Program-made: the position numbers and the translations under genes | DNA from: Cephalotus follicularis | Lineage: Eukaryota; Streptophyta; Magnoliopsida; Oxalidales; Cephalotaceae | DNA length: 64,000 nucleotides | Assembly (NCBI GenBank): GCA_001972305.1 | Contig: BDDD01000711.1 | Span: forward strand, 43,424 to 107,423 | Reading direction: 5' to 3' | The notes under the pieces: generated by a model | Databases searched by the model: none | The model's input: the letters and a program-made list of their open reading frames with translations, nothing else | What the model was told of the DNA's origin: nothing | Part shown: in pieces, positions 20,006 through 31,399 of the stretch | Numbering within the stretch: position 1 is the first letter of the stretch | How the letters are laid out: the number at the start of each line of letters is the position of its first letter

Positions 20006-23000
20006 GTGGGGGTGTGCTACAAGGCTATTGGATCCTGTTTTGGGTGTGGTCAGAAAGGACATTTCGTGAAGGATTGTCCCAATCCTCATGCGAAGGAAAG
20101 GAAGGGGAACAATTTAGATCATGGGCAGCGCAATGTGGGAGGTCGTGTCTTTGCTGTCATGACACAGCAGGCTACTAATGCACCAGGTACTGTTTCGGGC
20201 TTTATTTATGTTGGTAACCATAGGGCTTATATTTTATATGATACTGGATCGACCCACTCGGTTGTAGCGAGGTCTTTTGTTCGACATCTTGGGATGTCTT
20301 CACAGTTGCTTGATCCAGCTTTGGTTCTTTCAACCCCTACGGGTTCTTCTGTTGTGATATCTGAGTGTTTTTATACTTGTGCTCTTGTTTTCGATGATCG
20401 GGTTCGTGATGCGGATCTTTTGCCTATCGACATGTATGACTTCGATATGATTCTGGGTATAAACTGGTTGGATCATCATCGGGCTACGATTGACTACTAT
20501 GCTCGGAGGGCTCTGTTTGGGGATGTTAACAGATCTGATTTTGTTTATCAGGGTTCACAGCCAAGGAAAGAAGTGAAGGATATATCAGCTCTGAAGGCTA
20601 TGAAGTTGGTGGCTAAGGGCGCAGAAGGTTTCTTAGCTGTTGTGAAGGATGTCTCAAAGGTTGAGCCTCGCCCTGAAGACTATCCTATGGTTAGAGAATT
20701 TTCTGATGTGTTTCCGGAGGGGTTACCGGGTTTGCCACCGCAATGGGAAGTGGAGTTTACCATCGAACTCATTCCTGGAGCGGCACCTTTATCTAAGGCA
20801 CCTTACAGAATGGCACCGTTGGAACTGCAAGAGTTGAAGGAACAGTTACAAGAGCTGTTGGATCGGGGTTTCATTCGGCCTAGTGTTTCGCCGTGGGGTG
20901 CTCCGGTTCTTTTTGTGAAGAAGAAAGACGGGTCTATGAGGCTATGCATAGACTACAGAGAGTTGAATCGGATTATTGTTCAAAATAAATACCCGCTACC
21001 TAGGATTGATGACTTGTTTGATCAACCCAGGGTGCTCGGTATTTCTCTAAGATCGATTTGAGATCGGGATATCATCAGCTTCGGATAAAGGATGAAGATG
21101 CGCCTAAAACTGCTTTCCGTAATCGGTATGGGCATTATGAGTTTTTGGTGATGCCTTTCAGACTCACTAATGCACCGGCGGTTTTCATGGATTTGATGAA
21201 TAGGGTGTTTCATGAGTACTTGGATCAGTTTGTTATTGTGTTCATAGACAATATTCTTGTATATTCCAAGTCGAAGGAAGAGCATGAAGAACAGCTTCGT
21301 ATTGTGCTGAGTATTCTGAGGGATAATCAGTTATACGCGAAGTTTTCAAAGTGTGAATTCTGGTTGGAACAGGTGGCGTTTTTGGGTCATGTGGTTACAG
21401 CTGAAGGTATCTGTGTGGATCCTGCTAAAGTTGAGGCTATTACTAAATGGCCGAGACCTACCACAGTGACGGAAGTTAGGAGCTTCTTAGGTTTGGCTGG
21501 ATATTATAGGCGGTTTGTGGAAGGATTTTCCTCTATAGCCTTACCACTAACTCGGCTTATGAGAAAAGGAGCTAAGTTTGAATGGAATGAGGAGCGAGAA
21601 GCAAGCTTCGAGAAACTGAAGAATGGTCTTGTGTCAGCACCGATTCTTCGTTTACCATCTGGGTCGGGTGGATACCAGATTTACAGCGATGCTTCTAAGA
21701 AAGGTTTGGGGTGTGTTCTGATGCAGCACGACCATGTGATAGCTTATGCTTCGAGACAGCTGAAGCCTTATGAGGTGAACTATCCTACGCATGATCTTGA
21801 GTCGTCTTTACTGATCATAAGAGTCTCAAGTACATCTTTACGTAGAAAGAGTTGAACATGCGTTAGAGAAGGTGGTTGGAACTTCTGAAAGACTATGATC
21901 TGAACATTCAGTACCATCCTGGTAAGGCAAATGTGGTAGCTGATGCTCTTAGTCAGAAGAGTTCTGGGAGTGTAGCGGCTTTGCTTACTCAGCCGCAGCT
22001 GATAGCTGATATGGAGCGGATGGATTTACATCTGCATGTTCGGGGTTTTGAAGGTTTTGTTGCTGCAATGAATGTTGAGCCTACTCTTATATCTCGGATT
22101 AAGACAGCTCAGAGTGATGATGGTGAGCTTTGGGCCTTAGTCCAGAATGTTGAAAAGGGTAAGCAATCGGAGTTTCGTATGGATGAGCATGGTGTGATAT
22201 GGCTGGGAAATCGGTTGTGTGTTCCATTAGATTCTTCTATCAGAGATGCTGTTTTGTCAGAGGCACACAGTTCTCCATTTTCTATACATCCGGGATCTAC
22301 GAAAATGTATAGAGACTTGAAGAAGAATTTCTGGTGGAATGGAATGAAAAGGGATGTAGCGGAGTACGTTGGGAAGTGTTTGATCTGCCAGCAGGTAAAG
22401 ATTGAGCACCAATGTGCTAGTGGTTTGTTACAGCCCTTAGAAGTACCAGTATGGAAATGGGAGAGCATTTCGATGGACTTTGTTACGGGTTTGCCGAAAA
22501 CTTTCAGGAGGAACGATGCTATCTGGGTAGTAGTGGATCGATTGACTAAATCGGCTCACTTCTTGGCTATCCGAGAAGACTTTTCGGTTGATCGTTTGGC
22601 TGAAGTGTTTCAGCAGGAGATAGTGAGACTGCATGGGACTCCGGTATCCATTGTTTCGGATAGGGATCCTCATTTCACTCCGCGGTTTTGGAAAGGGTTT
22701 CAGAAAGCTTGGGGTACTAGGCTCAGTTACAGTACAACTTTTCATCCACAAACAGATGGGCAGACTGAGAGAACCATCCAGACCTTAGAACATATGTTGA
22801 GGTCTTGTGCTTTGGAGGGGACTGGGAGCTGGGATGAGTATTTGAGCTTGGTGGAGTTTGCCTACAATAACGGTTGGCACGCTAGTATCGGTATGGCTCC
22901 GTTTGAAGCTTTGTATGGGAGGAAGTGTCGAGCTCCGACATGTTGGGATGAGGTTGGATAGCGAGTTATCGAGGGACCCGAGCTAGTGCAGGTCACTACG

Positions 23001-23513
23001 GAGAAAGTGGCTATAGCAAGGGAGAGATTGAAGGCAGCTCAATCTCGACAGAAAAGTTATGCGGACAGACATCGGAGGGACTTGGAGTTCAAGGTAGGTG
23101 AACATGTGTTCTTGAAAGTTTCACCTTGGAAAGGAGTCCGACGTTTTGGACTGAAAGGAAAGTTGAGTCCACGTTTTATCGGACCTTTCGAAGTTCTGGA
23201 GAGGATTGGCGCAGTTGCTTATCGGTTAGCTTTGCCTCCGCAATTAGCACACGTCCATAACGTGTTCCACGTGTCTTTGCTGAGAGGTTATCAGTATCAT
23301 CCCCTACATGTGGTTCACTATCCGTTGGACAGTATTCGGGAGGATTTATCTTGTGACGAGGAGGCTGAGACTATTCTGGATCGACAGGAACGGGTGACAC
23401 GTAGCAAGACCGTTTCTTTTGTGAAAGTGCTGTGGAGGAATCATCCCGAATGTGAGGCTACTTGGGAGCTCGATGAGCATATTCGGGAGCGATATCCGCA
23501 CTTGTTTGTTTGA
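20006..23513 (+). pseudogene. A1 pol: protease, RT, RNase H, integrase, chromodomain
   Basis: Domains in order: CCHC knuckle; aspartic protease ([11 protein letters not shown] near 20235); RT from about 20690 ([16 protein letters not shown]); a frameshift near 21030 where the '[14 protein letters not shown]' region is disturbed; RT catalytic box reading VFIDNIL near 21241, where the family has FIDD; RNase H ([13 protein letters not shown]) ending in a deletion of about 60 bp near 21800; integrase zinc region (HPGSTKMYRDL, CLICQQ), catalytic SMDF, SDRDPHF and QTDGQTERT. A stop at about 22960 precedes the C-terminal GPFEVL region and chromodomain-like end (VLWRNHPECEATWEL, then RYPHLFV at 23513). 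Non-functional. Confidence 0.9.
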
Positions 23514-23567
23514 GGTATGTGCATGTTTGTGATTTCGGGATGAAATCTTCTTTTTATGGGGGGTGGA
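23514..23567 (+). other. A1 3' untranslated end and polypurine tract
   Basis: Short stretch after the pol stop. The plus-strand primer site is ATGGGGGGTGGA at about 23556-23567, directly before the 3' LTR. Confidence 0.65.
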
Positions 23568-24720
23568 TTTAATACCCTGTCTGTTCGTAAATGTGTTTTA
23601 CGGACTTTTTATGTATTTGTTTTCGGACTTTTAATTTTGTTAATTTTTAAAAGTCCGGTTGCCCTATGTTTTGGGCTTATGTTATTTGGGCTGACTGATA
23701 TCAGTCCAAATTTTGGATATGTTATGCAATGTTGGGTTGGGTTTATTGTTATTTTATCAACATTTTTTTTATTAAAACAATTCATTCTTATTTTAAAAAT
23801 CCCTTTATTTCATTATTTTATTTATTTATTCCATTTTCTTTCTTTTCCTTTTCCTTTTCCTTCCTTTCTTTCTTTTTTCTTCTTTCTTTCCTATTCTTCC
23901 CTCCTTCTCCCGACACTCTCTCCCTCCCTCATTACTATCACACATCTTCAATCTCCCTTTTCCTTGTTCAAACGATTCTTGTCTCCTTTCTTCCTTATTC
24001 ATCCCTCAAATTACTCTTTCTATCATGTTTAAGAGTGTTTGGTCATTGCGAGTATGTCATCCGATTTTTCCATTGCCTGTCACTGCCAACATATGCTTGT
24101 GGAGTCTGTGTTAATCTGCTGTTGATTCATTACATCAGATTGTCAAGGCAATCTCAATTTCCTGTTGTCCTTTAGTTGGATTTCTTTGGTTGGTTTAAAG
24201 TTCTATACTTTTCTCTTGGTTTGGTTCTCTTTGGTCCCCTGTGTGAAGCCGGTTAACAAATTAATTGGAGTATTCTTGCTGTGTTTCTAGATTCTGGATA
24301 GTCATTGTAGGTTAGTAATCCTACCATAATGATTATTTCTCTTTGTCCTTAGTTTTGTTGCTAGCATCCTTAGTGTCCTTGGGTCTTGATTCCTGCCTGT
24401 ATGTGTTGTCATTGTGTTAATAAGCCTGTCAGCGTGTTTAAATGCCCTAAACTTGTCACAAATTGGTTCTAAAGGTCTGTATATGATAATGAACAGGAAT
24501 CTAAATATAATTGTATGCACATGTAAATGTTCTTCTTGTTTTCTCCTAAAAGTAAAACCACAGTATATCTGTTTCTATGTCAATTATGTATTCCTAAATC
24601 ACCTAAATGCCATATTATGTCATATGTTTATGTCCTTGTGCTTCTGGTTTAATGTGGTAATCATTTGAACCATTTTCTGTATTGAAATTGTCATGTTACT
24701 GCTGTTCTATCATCCAGAAC

Positions 24721-24926
24721 AGTCGGCTGTTCTTGTGGACAGTGGGCTGGATTGGATGAACAATCGACTGCCATATGAACACAGTCGACTGTCTTGGGTT
24801 GTGTAGTCGACTGGATCTATGAACCAGTCGACTGTCTGCATTCTGGTTTGAGTAGTCGACTGGCCCTTGTGATTAGTCGACTGCCAAGCTTCCCCAGTCG
24901 GCTGGTGCTCTGTAATAGTCGACTGT
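24721..24926. repeat. Phased CAGTCGACTG array, A1
   Basis: Core positions by eye: 24722, 24742, 24763, 24784, 24806, 24827, 24855, 24876, 24897 and 24918. Spacings are 20, 21, 21, 22, 21, 28, 21, 21 and 21. The 9-10 bp palindrome (AGTCGRCTG) is kept and the 11-12 bp spacers differ from unit to unit. Confidence 0.9.
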
Positions 24927-25496
24927 TTTGCCCAGAAAAGTACTGTTTTCAACTGTTTTGCTCCGTTTGTTCTCCGAATCGATCTGGGTCTTTTCCAAAC
25001 ACAGTAATGAGTCTGTATAATGTTTCTGATGTGTCTTAGACTCTTATATGTATGATTTTGGGTGTCTTTTGATTATTGTACTTCAAATGGAGTTTGTTGA
25101 ATCATCTATCCGTAAGTGCATTGTGAACGCATAAGGTACGGATTTCTATCGTTTCCTTGGCTATCTGATATTTCGAACTGAAAACAGTTTTGCTATGCTT
25201 CTTCGTTTATGAAATTGATAATGTTTTTGACATGTTTCGAAAATAAAGTTGGTTTGACCTTTTTAAATGATTCCGACTTTATACCTATGATATGAAATGA
25301 TACGATATGTTACGGTATGATCACCTCTTTATAGCGACATATACATGAGTTGATGATTTGGGTTATGAAATGTATGTTATGATACCGTTGTGAGCGGTTT
25401 CCAAATATGTTATGTGAAAGCATATTTTGTGTGATTTTAAATTGATTTTGATAAATCAATGTTTTTGAAATGACTGAATACTGAGTATTGTACCCA

Positions 25497-25736
25497 CCTA
25501 TGGGGCGTACCATAGGCATGTCGTAGGCCTGGCACGGGGACATGACACTTTCGTAGCGGTGTGATTAGTCTACGGCGTCTCTGAGTGTTATGAATAAATC
25601 CCATGAGGTGGATTTATGGATCCGCTATGTGATAGAGGCGTATGAATCGATTCTAGTGTATGATATGTGATCTGAGGTGTGATCAGATATGTGATATGTG
25701 AGAATTGACTTGTGTAGTGTCGTACACTTCAATTCT
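25497..25736 (+). other. Five-hairpin structured block of the type A LTR
   Basis: H1 25497-25516 CCTATGG/CCATAGG. H2 25517-25544 CATGTC/GACATG. H3 25552-25574 CGTAG/CTACG. H4 25594-25617 ATAAATCC/GGATTTAT. H5 25701-25736 AGAATTGA/TCAATTCT with inner GTGTA/TACAC. This is the best conserved non-coding part of the LTR across copies. Copies at 39411-39674, 48864-49120 and 56328-56574. Confidence 0.75.
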
Positions 25737-26402
25737 ATTGGGCATGTGGAATTAGCGCCTCCCTTGCAAAATTTATGTTATGTGATATGTATGTGGCTCA
25801 GTATGACCTATGACTCGTAAATAATTTTGTGAAATGTTTCTTAAATGTTTCGAAGGTTATATGGACTTTATAAAAGTACAAATGTGATTTTATGATTATT
25901 TAATTGTTTTAATTACTTAAGATTTCTGTTATGAACCTTACTGTTTTTAAACTTATCGTTTACTGTTTTATTTCCCTTATCCGTACTGAGGTTTGCTCAG
26001 CCGCGTTTTTGTTTTCCATGCGGCAGGTTATCAGGAGCAGCGGGGGAATGTGTGAAAGAGAGATGACCACCCTATGTGTTTGGATCCCTAGGAGTGTGAT
26101 CCCTATGTTATGTCTAGTGGTCATAAACTATGATACTTATGTTTTTATGATTTAAATTTGGAACTTGGATATGTTTAAGTCTTTCCGGAATTGATTAATT
26201 GCTAAGTTTTTAATGTTTCAGTTATGATAAGACCGCCACGTTTTTGGCTAATAGAGTAATGATTTTATTAGCTATGTTATGTATATGATCAGATATGTTA
26301 TGATAGGTTCTGTATTATAACCCGTAACGACTCCCGCCGTCCGGGGGTGTTACAAACGACATGTTGAAATGATCGATATTTTGGCCTGCTAGCGTTTGAT
26401 TC

Positions 26403-26860
26403 TCATCGATGCCAATAGTGACGTTGACGTGTAAGGTTCCTACCTTAATGTGTCGACGCTAAGGGGAAGTGTTAACGCTTAAGGTTCCTACCTTAGTGTG
26501 TGGGTGTCTAGCGGTAACGTTGACGCCAATGGTACACGTTGACGCATAAGGTTCCTACCTAACGCATCAACGCTAAAGTGATGTGTTAACACGTAAGGCT
26601 TCCATGCTACACGTCGACGACGTTGATATATGTTGACGCATAAAGGACTATTCTGAGTGATAAGCATGGTATGCGCATTGATGCTTGGAGATATTATTTT
26701 GCACGTCGATGACTAGGTTATGCATTGACACCACAAGGATTGTTTATACGTTAATGCCATATATGCACATTGACACGATGGCTGCACGTTGACGCCTTTT
26801 ATGCACGTCGATGCCTTTAGGTGTTGTTTATGCATAAGTGATTGTTTAATGATTGTTTAT
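26403..26860. repeat. GTTGAC-core array with 'aaggttcctacctta' inserts
   Basis: Cores at about 26405, 26423, 26452, 26471, 26519, 26538 and 26566, then looser units to 26860. Spacings are 18, 29, 19, 48, 19 and 28. The longer steps contain the word aaggttcctacc, so phasing is less regular than in the CAGTCGACTG arrays. Confidence 0.6.
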
Positions 26861-27228
26861 GATTGTTGATCCTTGAATTGCATATTGTTATCGTTATAGA
26901 TGTTTATATATATCAAGTATTCTCAAATACTAGTGTTTAAAGTGTTTTCAAGGATTTCAACAACTAAGTGCTGTAAGCACCATTTATTGTTAGTGTTACA
27001 AAGTATTTTACACATAAATACTATTGTTCAAGTGTTTTATCAAAAGTGTTCAAGTGTTTTCCCGAAAGGGCAAGTGAAAGTGTTTAATCGTTCAAGTGGT
27101 TCTCTGATAATGAGAACAAGCGATAAGTGATAAGTGAAAGTGTTTTTATGCCATTGAGCTAAAAGTGTTTTATTGTTTTCTCTACAAAGAGCAACTTGTT
27201 ACATTACATCATATATGTACTATTGATT

Positions 27229-27663
27229 GATTGATTCAGCGGTTGCTAAATGTTGAGCGGAAGTAACCGGGTCACTAAACGTTGTACGGAAGTGACAGGG
27301 TGTTAAACGTTGTGCGGAAGCATCCCTGAATGATTGATTGATTGAGTGAGTGGATTGTTGTCCTGTGTGACATGATTGATTCATCGGTTACTAAATGCTA
27401 TGCGGAAGTAACTGGGTCACTAAACACTGTGCAGAAGTGACAGGGTGTTAAACATTGTGCGGAAGCATCCCAGAATGAATGATTTATTGAGTGAGCGGAT
27501 TGTTGTCCTATGTGACATGATTGATTCAGCGGTTACTAAACGCTGTGCGGAAGTAACCGGGTCACTAAACGCTGTGCGGAAGTGACAGGGTGTTAAACGC
27601 TGTGCGGAAGCATCCCTGAATGATTGATTGATTGAGTGAGTGGATTGTTTTCCTACGTGACTT
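27229..27663 (+). repeat. 145-bp tandem repeat x3 with three hairpins per unit
   Basis: Units start at 27229, 27374 and 27519, each 145 bp. Every unit holds three sub-repeats sharing the loop 'aaacgctgtgcgga' with different stems: GGTTACT/AGTAACC, GTCACT/AGTGAC and a weaker GGGTG/CATCC. Related single hairpins occur in other B LTRs (minus strand near 43010-43080; plus strand near 33165-33230). Confidence 0.8.
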
Positions 27664-27913
27664 GACTGAGTGAGTGATTGATTGTTGTCTTTGTGAATTG
27701 AATGAGTGAGTGATTGTTGTTGTCCTTTGCGACGTGATTAAATGATCGTGGTCTTGGTGACATGATTGATTGAATGACTGTGGTCCTATGGGACATGATT
27801 GACTAGACTGATTGCTTATCCTTGTGACATGATTGATGGATGTAGCCACTTGGTATGGTTGCGTATCTATTGACCGATATACATATATATATATATGTGT
27901 GTAATATCTTGGA

Positions 27914-27957
27914 TATATATAATATATATAACAGAACGGGCGCATATATGCGCCCGT
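27914..27957 (+). promoter_or_regulatory. TATA-like run and leader hairpin
   Basis: An alternating TATA-rich run at 27914-27931, then hairpin ACGGGCGC/GCGCCCGT at 27936-27957 with loop ATATAT. The stem is identical to those at 6691 and 12630. Confidence 0.6.
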
Positions 27958-28858
27958 GTGAAGCAAATAAAGGGAGAGAGATATGAGAGAGCGCCAGAAC
28001 CAGAGAGAGCGGGAGAGAGATAGCTCGCCGGAGAAGACGACGCTGGGCGAGGAGCATGACGACCTGAAGCGTACGGCGCAGGTCCATCACCCATGGTAAC
28101 CCCTCTCCTTATCTCTTTTCTTTCTTCTCTCTTCTCCCCCAACGTTTTACCGTCACTGTCATTGCCTTGCATCGCTGATTACGTCACGGGTTAGGGTCGG
28201 ACTTTGCCTGGAAGACCAGCTCTACCCACCGTGATGACGATTTTGGCGATTTCTGACCAAAAACAGGCGAGAATGGTTGACTGAGTTAACCCACCGAGCT
28301 TGACTCGCTGCCTGCTGTGACCGCCAGTTCCTTGGCGAGTCACGGTGAGTCTCGGTCTCCAATGGACTGATTGAAGGATTTTAAGGTCGGTTATGGCATT
28401 TTTGGGTGGTGACCGAAGTTGTGGACGACCAGCGAGTCAACTCAGTGAGTTGAACTCACTGCCGGCCGTGACAGGGCGTTTCAGCGCCTATTCACTTCGA
28501 GTTACGGGTGGAGACACCTTAAGCCGACTGTTTTGTGACACTTTTGTGAATTGGCCAGAATTGTGGATGTCCGGCGAGTCAACTCAGTGAGTTGACTCAC
28601 TGTCGGCTGTGACTGCGCGATTCACGGCGAGTCGCGGTTATCAATGTGTAGATCGTAACGGAATGTGTGATTGTTATTGCAGCGATGCTGAAAGAGGATT
28701 AGAGGTCTGTTAACACCAGATGGAGCTGTGATCGTGATCGCGAGTGAAGCTTAGAGGAGGAGGCAGCTAGTCGATTCCACTGCAAGTCCTCCCAACTCGC
28801 AGCTCAGTTGGTAACAGGTAGGTATACATATGCTCCAACGGTACGTGCTCAGATGATT

Positions 28859-30632
28859 ATTGGCTTGATCCCATTTGTATACGCCGGTATGGGGCGGTGG
28901 TATATGAATGGTAGATCACTAGAGTACGGTTATACTACTTTACTTGCATTCATGCATTTTGAATGGATTGTATGGACATGACTGTTCATTGATGATTGTA
29001 TGCTTAATTGATTGTTATGGTTATGCATGATTACTGATTACATGGTTTAATGAACTGCATACGGGTATAATGGACTAAATGGAGAATTGAGAGAAGTTGA
29101 GCTTCTACCTTCTCTCAATTCAAGGGTTACGATATTGGAAATGGTTTATGGGTTATGGCTATTGTATGGATTGATCGATTATGTTGCATGAGACTAAATG
29201 AGATAACCCATTCATGACCCTCATATATGTCATGAAGGTCATGAATGTTAGACCACATCATATAATGTTTACCCCGCATTGTGGGAGGGCCGATATGGAT
29301 AATGTTACACCACATCGTGGGAGGACCAATATGGATAGTGCTTGCCCCACATCGTGGAAGGACTGATATGGACGGTATGGTATGCATGGACCTACAGTAT
29401 GCACGGTGTGGTCAGTGTTATCTCGACCCTATTCGTCTACGACACTAAGAGTGCGTAGATAATGGAATGGACCTTATGGATCGCTATTGAATGTATCGTC
29501 ATCGAATCATATCGTATCGTTATGGATCGTATCGATATTGTATCATTATGGATCGTATCGTTATCGAATCGTATCGTATCGTTATCGTGTCACATCGTTA
29601 TAGATCGTATTGGTATCGTTATCGGACCAGGACCTTCGGGAACTGGGTAATAGTATCGTTATCGGACATGGACCTTCGGGAACTGGGTAATCGTATCGTT
29701 ATCGGACCAGGTCCTTCGGGAACTGGGTAATCGTACCGTTATCAGACCAGGACCTTCGGGAACTGGGTAATCGTATCGTTATCGGACCAGGACCTTCGGG
29801 AACTGAGTAATCGTATCGAATCGTTATCGAATCGTATTGTATTGTTATAGATTGTATCGTATCGTTATCGAATCGTTATGAATCGAATCGTCATGAATTG
29901 CAACCGGTTATGGACCGTTATCGGACCAGGACCTTCGGGAACTGGGTAATCGTATCGTATCATTATCGAATCGTATTGTGTTGTTATAGATTGTATGGTA
30001 TAGTTATCAAATAGTTATGAATCGAATCGTCATGAATTGCAAACGGTTATGGACCGTTATCGGCAGGACCTTCGGGAACTGGGTAATCGTATCGTATCGT
30101 TATTGAATCGTATTGTATTGTTATAGATTTTATCGTATCGTTATCGAATCGTTATGAATCGAATCGTCATGGATTGTAAACGGTTATGGACCATTATCGG
30201 ATATGGACCCTAAACGGATATGAATTGCAAACGGTTATGGACCGTTATCGGCTATGGACCGTAAATGGATATGGACCGTAAACGGTTATGGTTAATGAGG
30301 GCAATGGTTATGGCTATGGATGGATACGATATGGTTATGGACCGTATCGTTATGGTTTGTGATGGTCCTGATTGTTATGGTATGGATATGATATGGTTAC
30401 GGTAGGACCATGGTATGTATCCCCAGATGGTTGTTGTTGATCCTATTTTTATACGCCGGTATGGGACGGTTGTATACGAATGGTAAATCACTAGTGTATG
30501 TGAATCTAGGGGAATGGTTGTAGTGGGCTAGAACCTTCGGGGTCTGGTGATTGGCCTGTTAAAGAGTGATGATTGATTTGATCCCATTCCTATGCACCGG
30601 TATGGGACGGTCGTATACGACTGGTAGATCAC
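28859..30632. repeat. Three dispersed copies of a ~58-bp repeat
   Basis: Copies near 28859-28921, 30434-30492 and 30577-30632. Each reads 'gatcc(c/t)att..tat(a/g)c(g/a)ccggtatggg(g/a)cgg', then 'gtata', then 'tggtaRatcac'. They lie in the 3.5-kb LTR on either side of the minisatellite. Confidence 0.7.
29621..29820 (+). repeat. 40-bp minisatellite x5 with CTTCGG loops
   Basis: Five units starting at 29621, 29661, 29701, 29741 and 29781. Each holds CCAGGACC-TTCG-GGGAACTGG, which folds as a stem with a TTCG (UUCG) loop, plus 'taatcgtatcgtt'. Two longer diverged units follow near 29920 and 30060 inside a wider 'atcgaatcgtat' field (29490-30300). Confidence 0.85.
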
Positions 30633-30790
30633 ATGTTCTATTGTTCTCTAGGTTATGGTGCATGACCTTTATATTATGAGCTATATTGCTATGAATTGGT
30701 ATTCATACATCTCTTGCCATGCATACATCTCACATATTGTACACATATCTGCTGCACTTCTATATGTTCATTGCATATATATATCCTACA

Positions 30791-31137
30791 CAACCTTCGG
30801 GTTGCTGACCCATTGCATTGTATTATAATGTAATGGGTCAGGTTCAGGTCTCGGTGACGCGCAGCAGTGACCAGCCAGGTTAAATCGCACGGTAAGGATC
30901 TACATCTCCTCCGACCTACTTCGTGTAAATGTGATATTGTAAAAGAACAAATACTGGAATATGGATGTATTTATGGTTATTGTATAAGAGACAAATCTAA
31001 AGATGAAGTAAAGATAAGTTTTATTTTAGCTATTGACCTGCCGGCTTGTGGCAGTGCTTGTTTAATATGTGTGTTGATGTAAAGGACATGGAATGGTCCA
31101 TACATTGTGATATACTGTTGTTTACTCCTTCGGGAGT
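30791..31137 (+). other. Two more UUCG-loop hairpins
   Basis: 30791-30804: CAACC-TTCG-GGTTG. 31124-31137: ACTCC-TTCG-GGAGT. Stems differ from each other and from the minisatellite stem; the CTTCGG loop is constant. Confidence 0.7.
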
Positions 31138-31399
31138 GTGGTTGCTGAGGGCTGAGCCCAAGATATAAATTGAGTTTTTCTTTACAGGGGGTTTAGTCCG
31201 ATAAACGAATACTTCATGCCAAAATTTCGGGAGATTTTAAAAGTTAGAATATATTCAATATGATTCTTTTGCTTGTATGACTTTGATTTAAAGCTTTATA
31301 TACTTATAGCACTTTTGAATATGGATATGAAATGACTGAATGGAAGGTATCTCACGCGTCGGATCATGGGGGTTTACTCTCGCAGTTCGGGGCGTGACA

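Larger units (their letters stand above)
18820..26354 (+). mobile_element. Gypsy chromovirus A1 with aberrant 5' end
   Basis: Order: 42-bp abnormal 5' end, primer-binding site, gag, protease, reverse transcriptase, RNase H, integrase with chromodomain-like end, polypurine tract, full 3' LTR. The integrase and C-terminus are of the Tekay/Del chromovirus kind. Flanks are aatga (18815-18819) and aacga (26355-26359), one mismatch, a probable old target duplication. It lies inside a type B LTR. Broken by frameshifts, stops, an RNase H deletion and an altered RT active site. Confidence 0.85.
23568..26354 (+). mobile_element. A1 3' LTR (2787 bp)
   Basis: Starts TTTAATACCCTG (family start TGTAATACCCTG with one change) and ends GGGGTGTTACA. 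It is T-rich and pyrimidine-rich near 23820-23940. It holds the phased CAGTCGACTG array at 24721-24926, the hairpin block at 25497-25736, CTGAG/CTCAG at 25986-26000 and GCCGC/GCGGC around 26001-26025. Short frames within are not genes. Confidence 0.85.
26355..27899 (+). mobile_element. Type B LTR, part 2
   Basis: Continuation of the LTR from 18819 after A1 (26355-26359 is the duplicated target). It holds more GTYRAC units, a T/G-rich part with 'caagtgttt' words (matching 1-300 in reverse) and a 145-bp higher-order tandem repeat. It ends in alternating AT at 27880-27899, where a C-like solo LTR inserted. Confidence 0.65.
27900..31399 (+). mobile_element. C-like solo LTR, 3.5 kb
   Basis: Starts TGTAATATC at 27900 and ends GGGGCGTGACA at 31399. 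Flanks are atgtg (27895-27899) and atgcg (31400-31404), a near-perfect 5-bp duplication, and B LTR sequence is continuous across it by comparison with the minus-strand copy at 42765-42860. It carries the C-type leader hairpin at 27936, a GA-rich leader, GAGTCAACTC words (28430-28620), dispersed 58-bp repeats and a 40-bp minisatellite. U3 before the TATA box is unusually short (about 15-30 bp), so the start may be truncated. Frames inside are not recognisable genes. Confidence 0.65.

Noticed and set aside
23820..23940. Pyrimidine-rich tract as a microsatellite or intron branch region
   Set aside because: It is a common U3 feature of these LTRs (also 37735-37870, 42040-42140, 54770-54860); no regular repeat unit and no acceptor that I can support.
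24721..24926. CRISPR array (short palindromic repeats with unique spacers)
   Set aside because: Plant nuclear sequence inside an LTR; repeats are about 10 bp with 11-12 bp spacers, degenerate, and there are no cas genes.
27565..28172. Minus-strand open frames of 95-133 residues over the 145-bp repeats and leader
   Set aside because: Composition follows the repeats; the frame crosses an LTR insertion boundary at 27900, so it cannot be one old gene.
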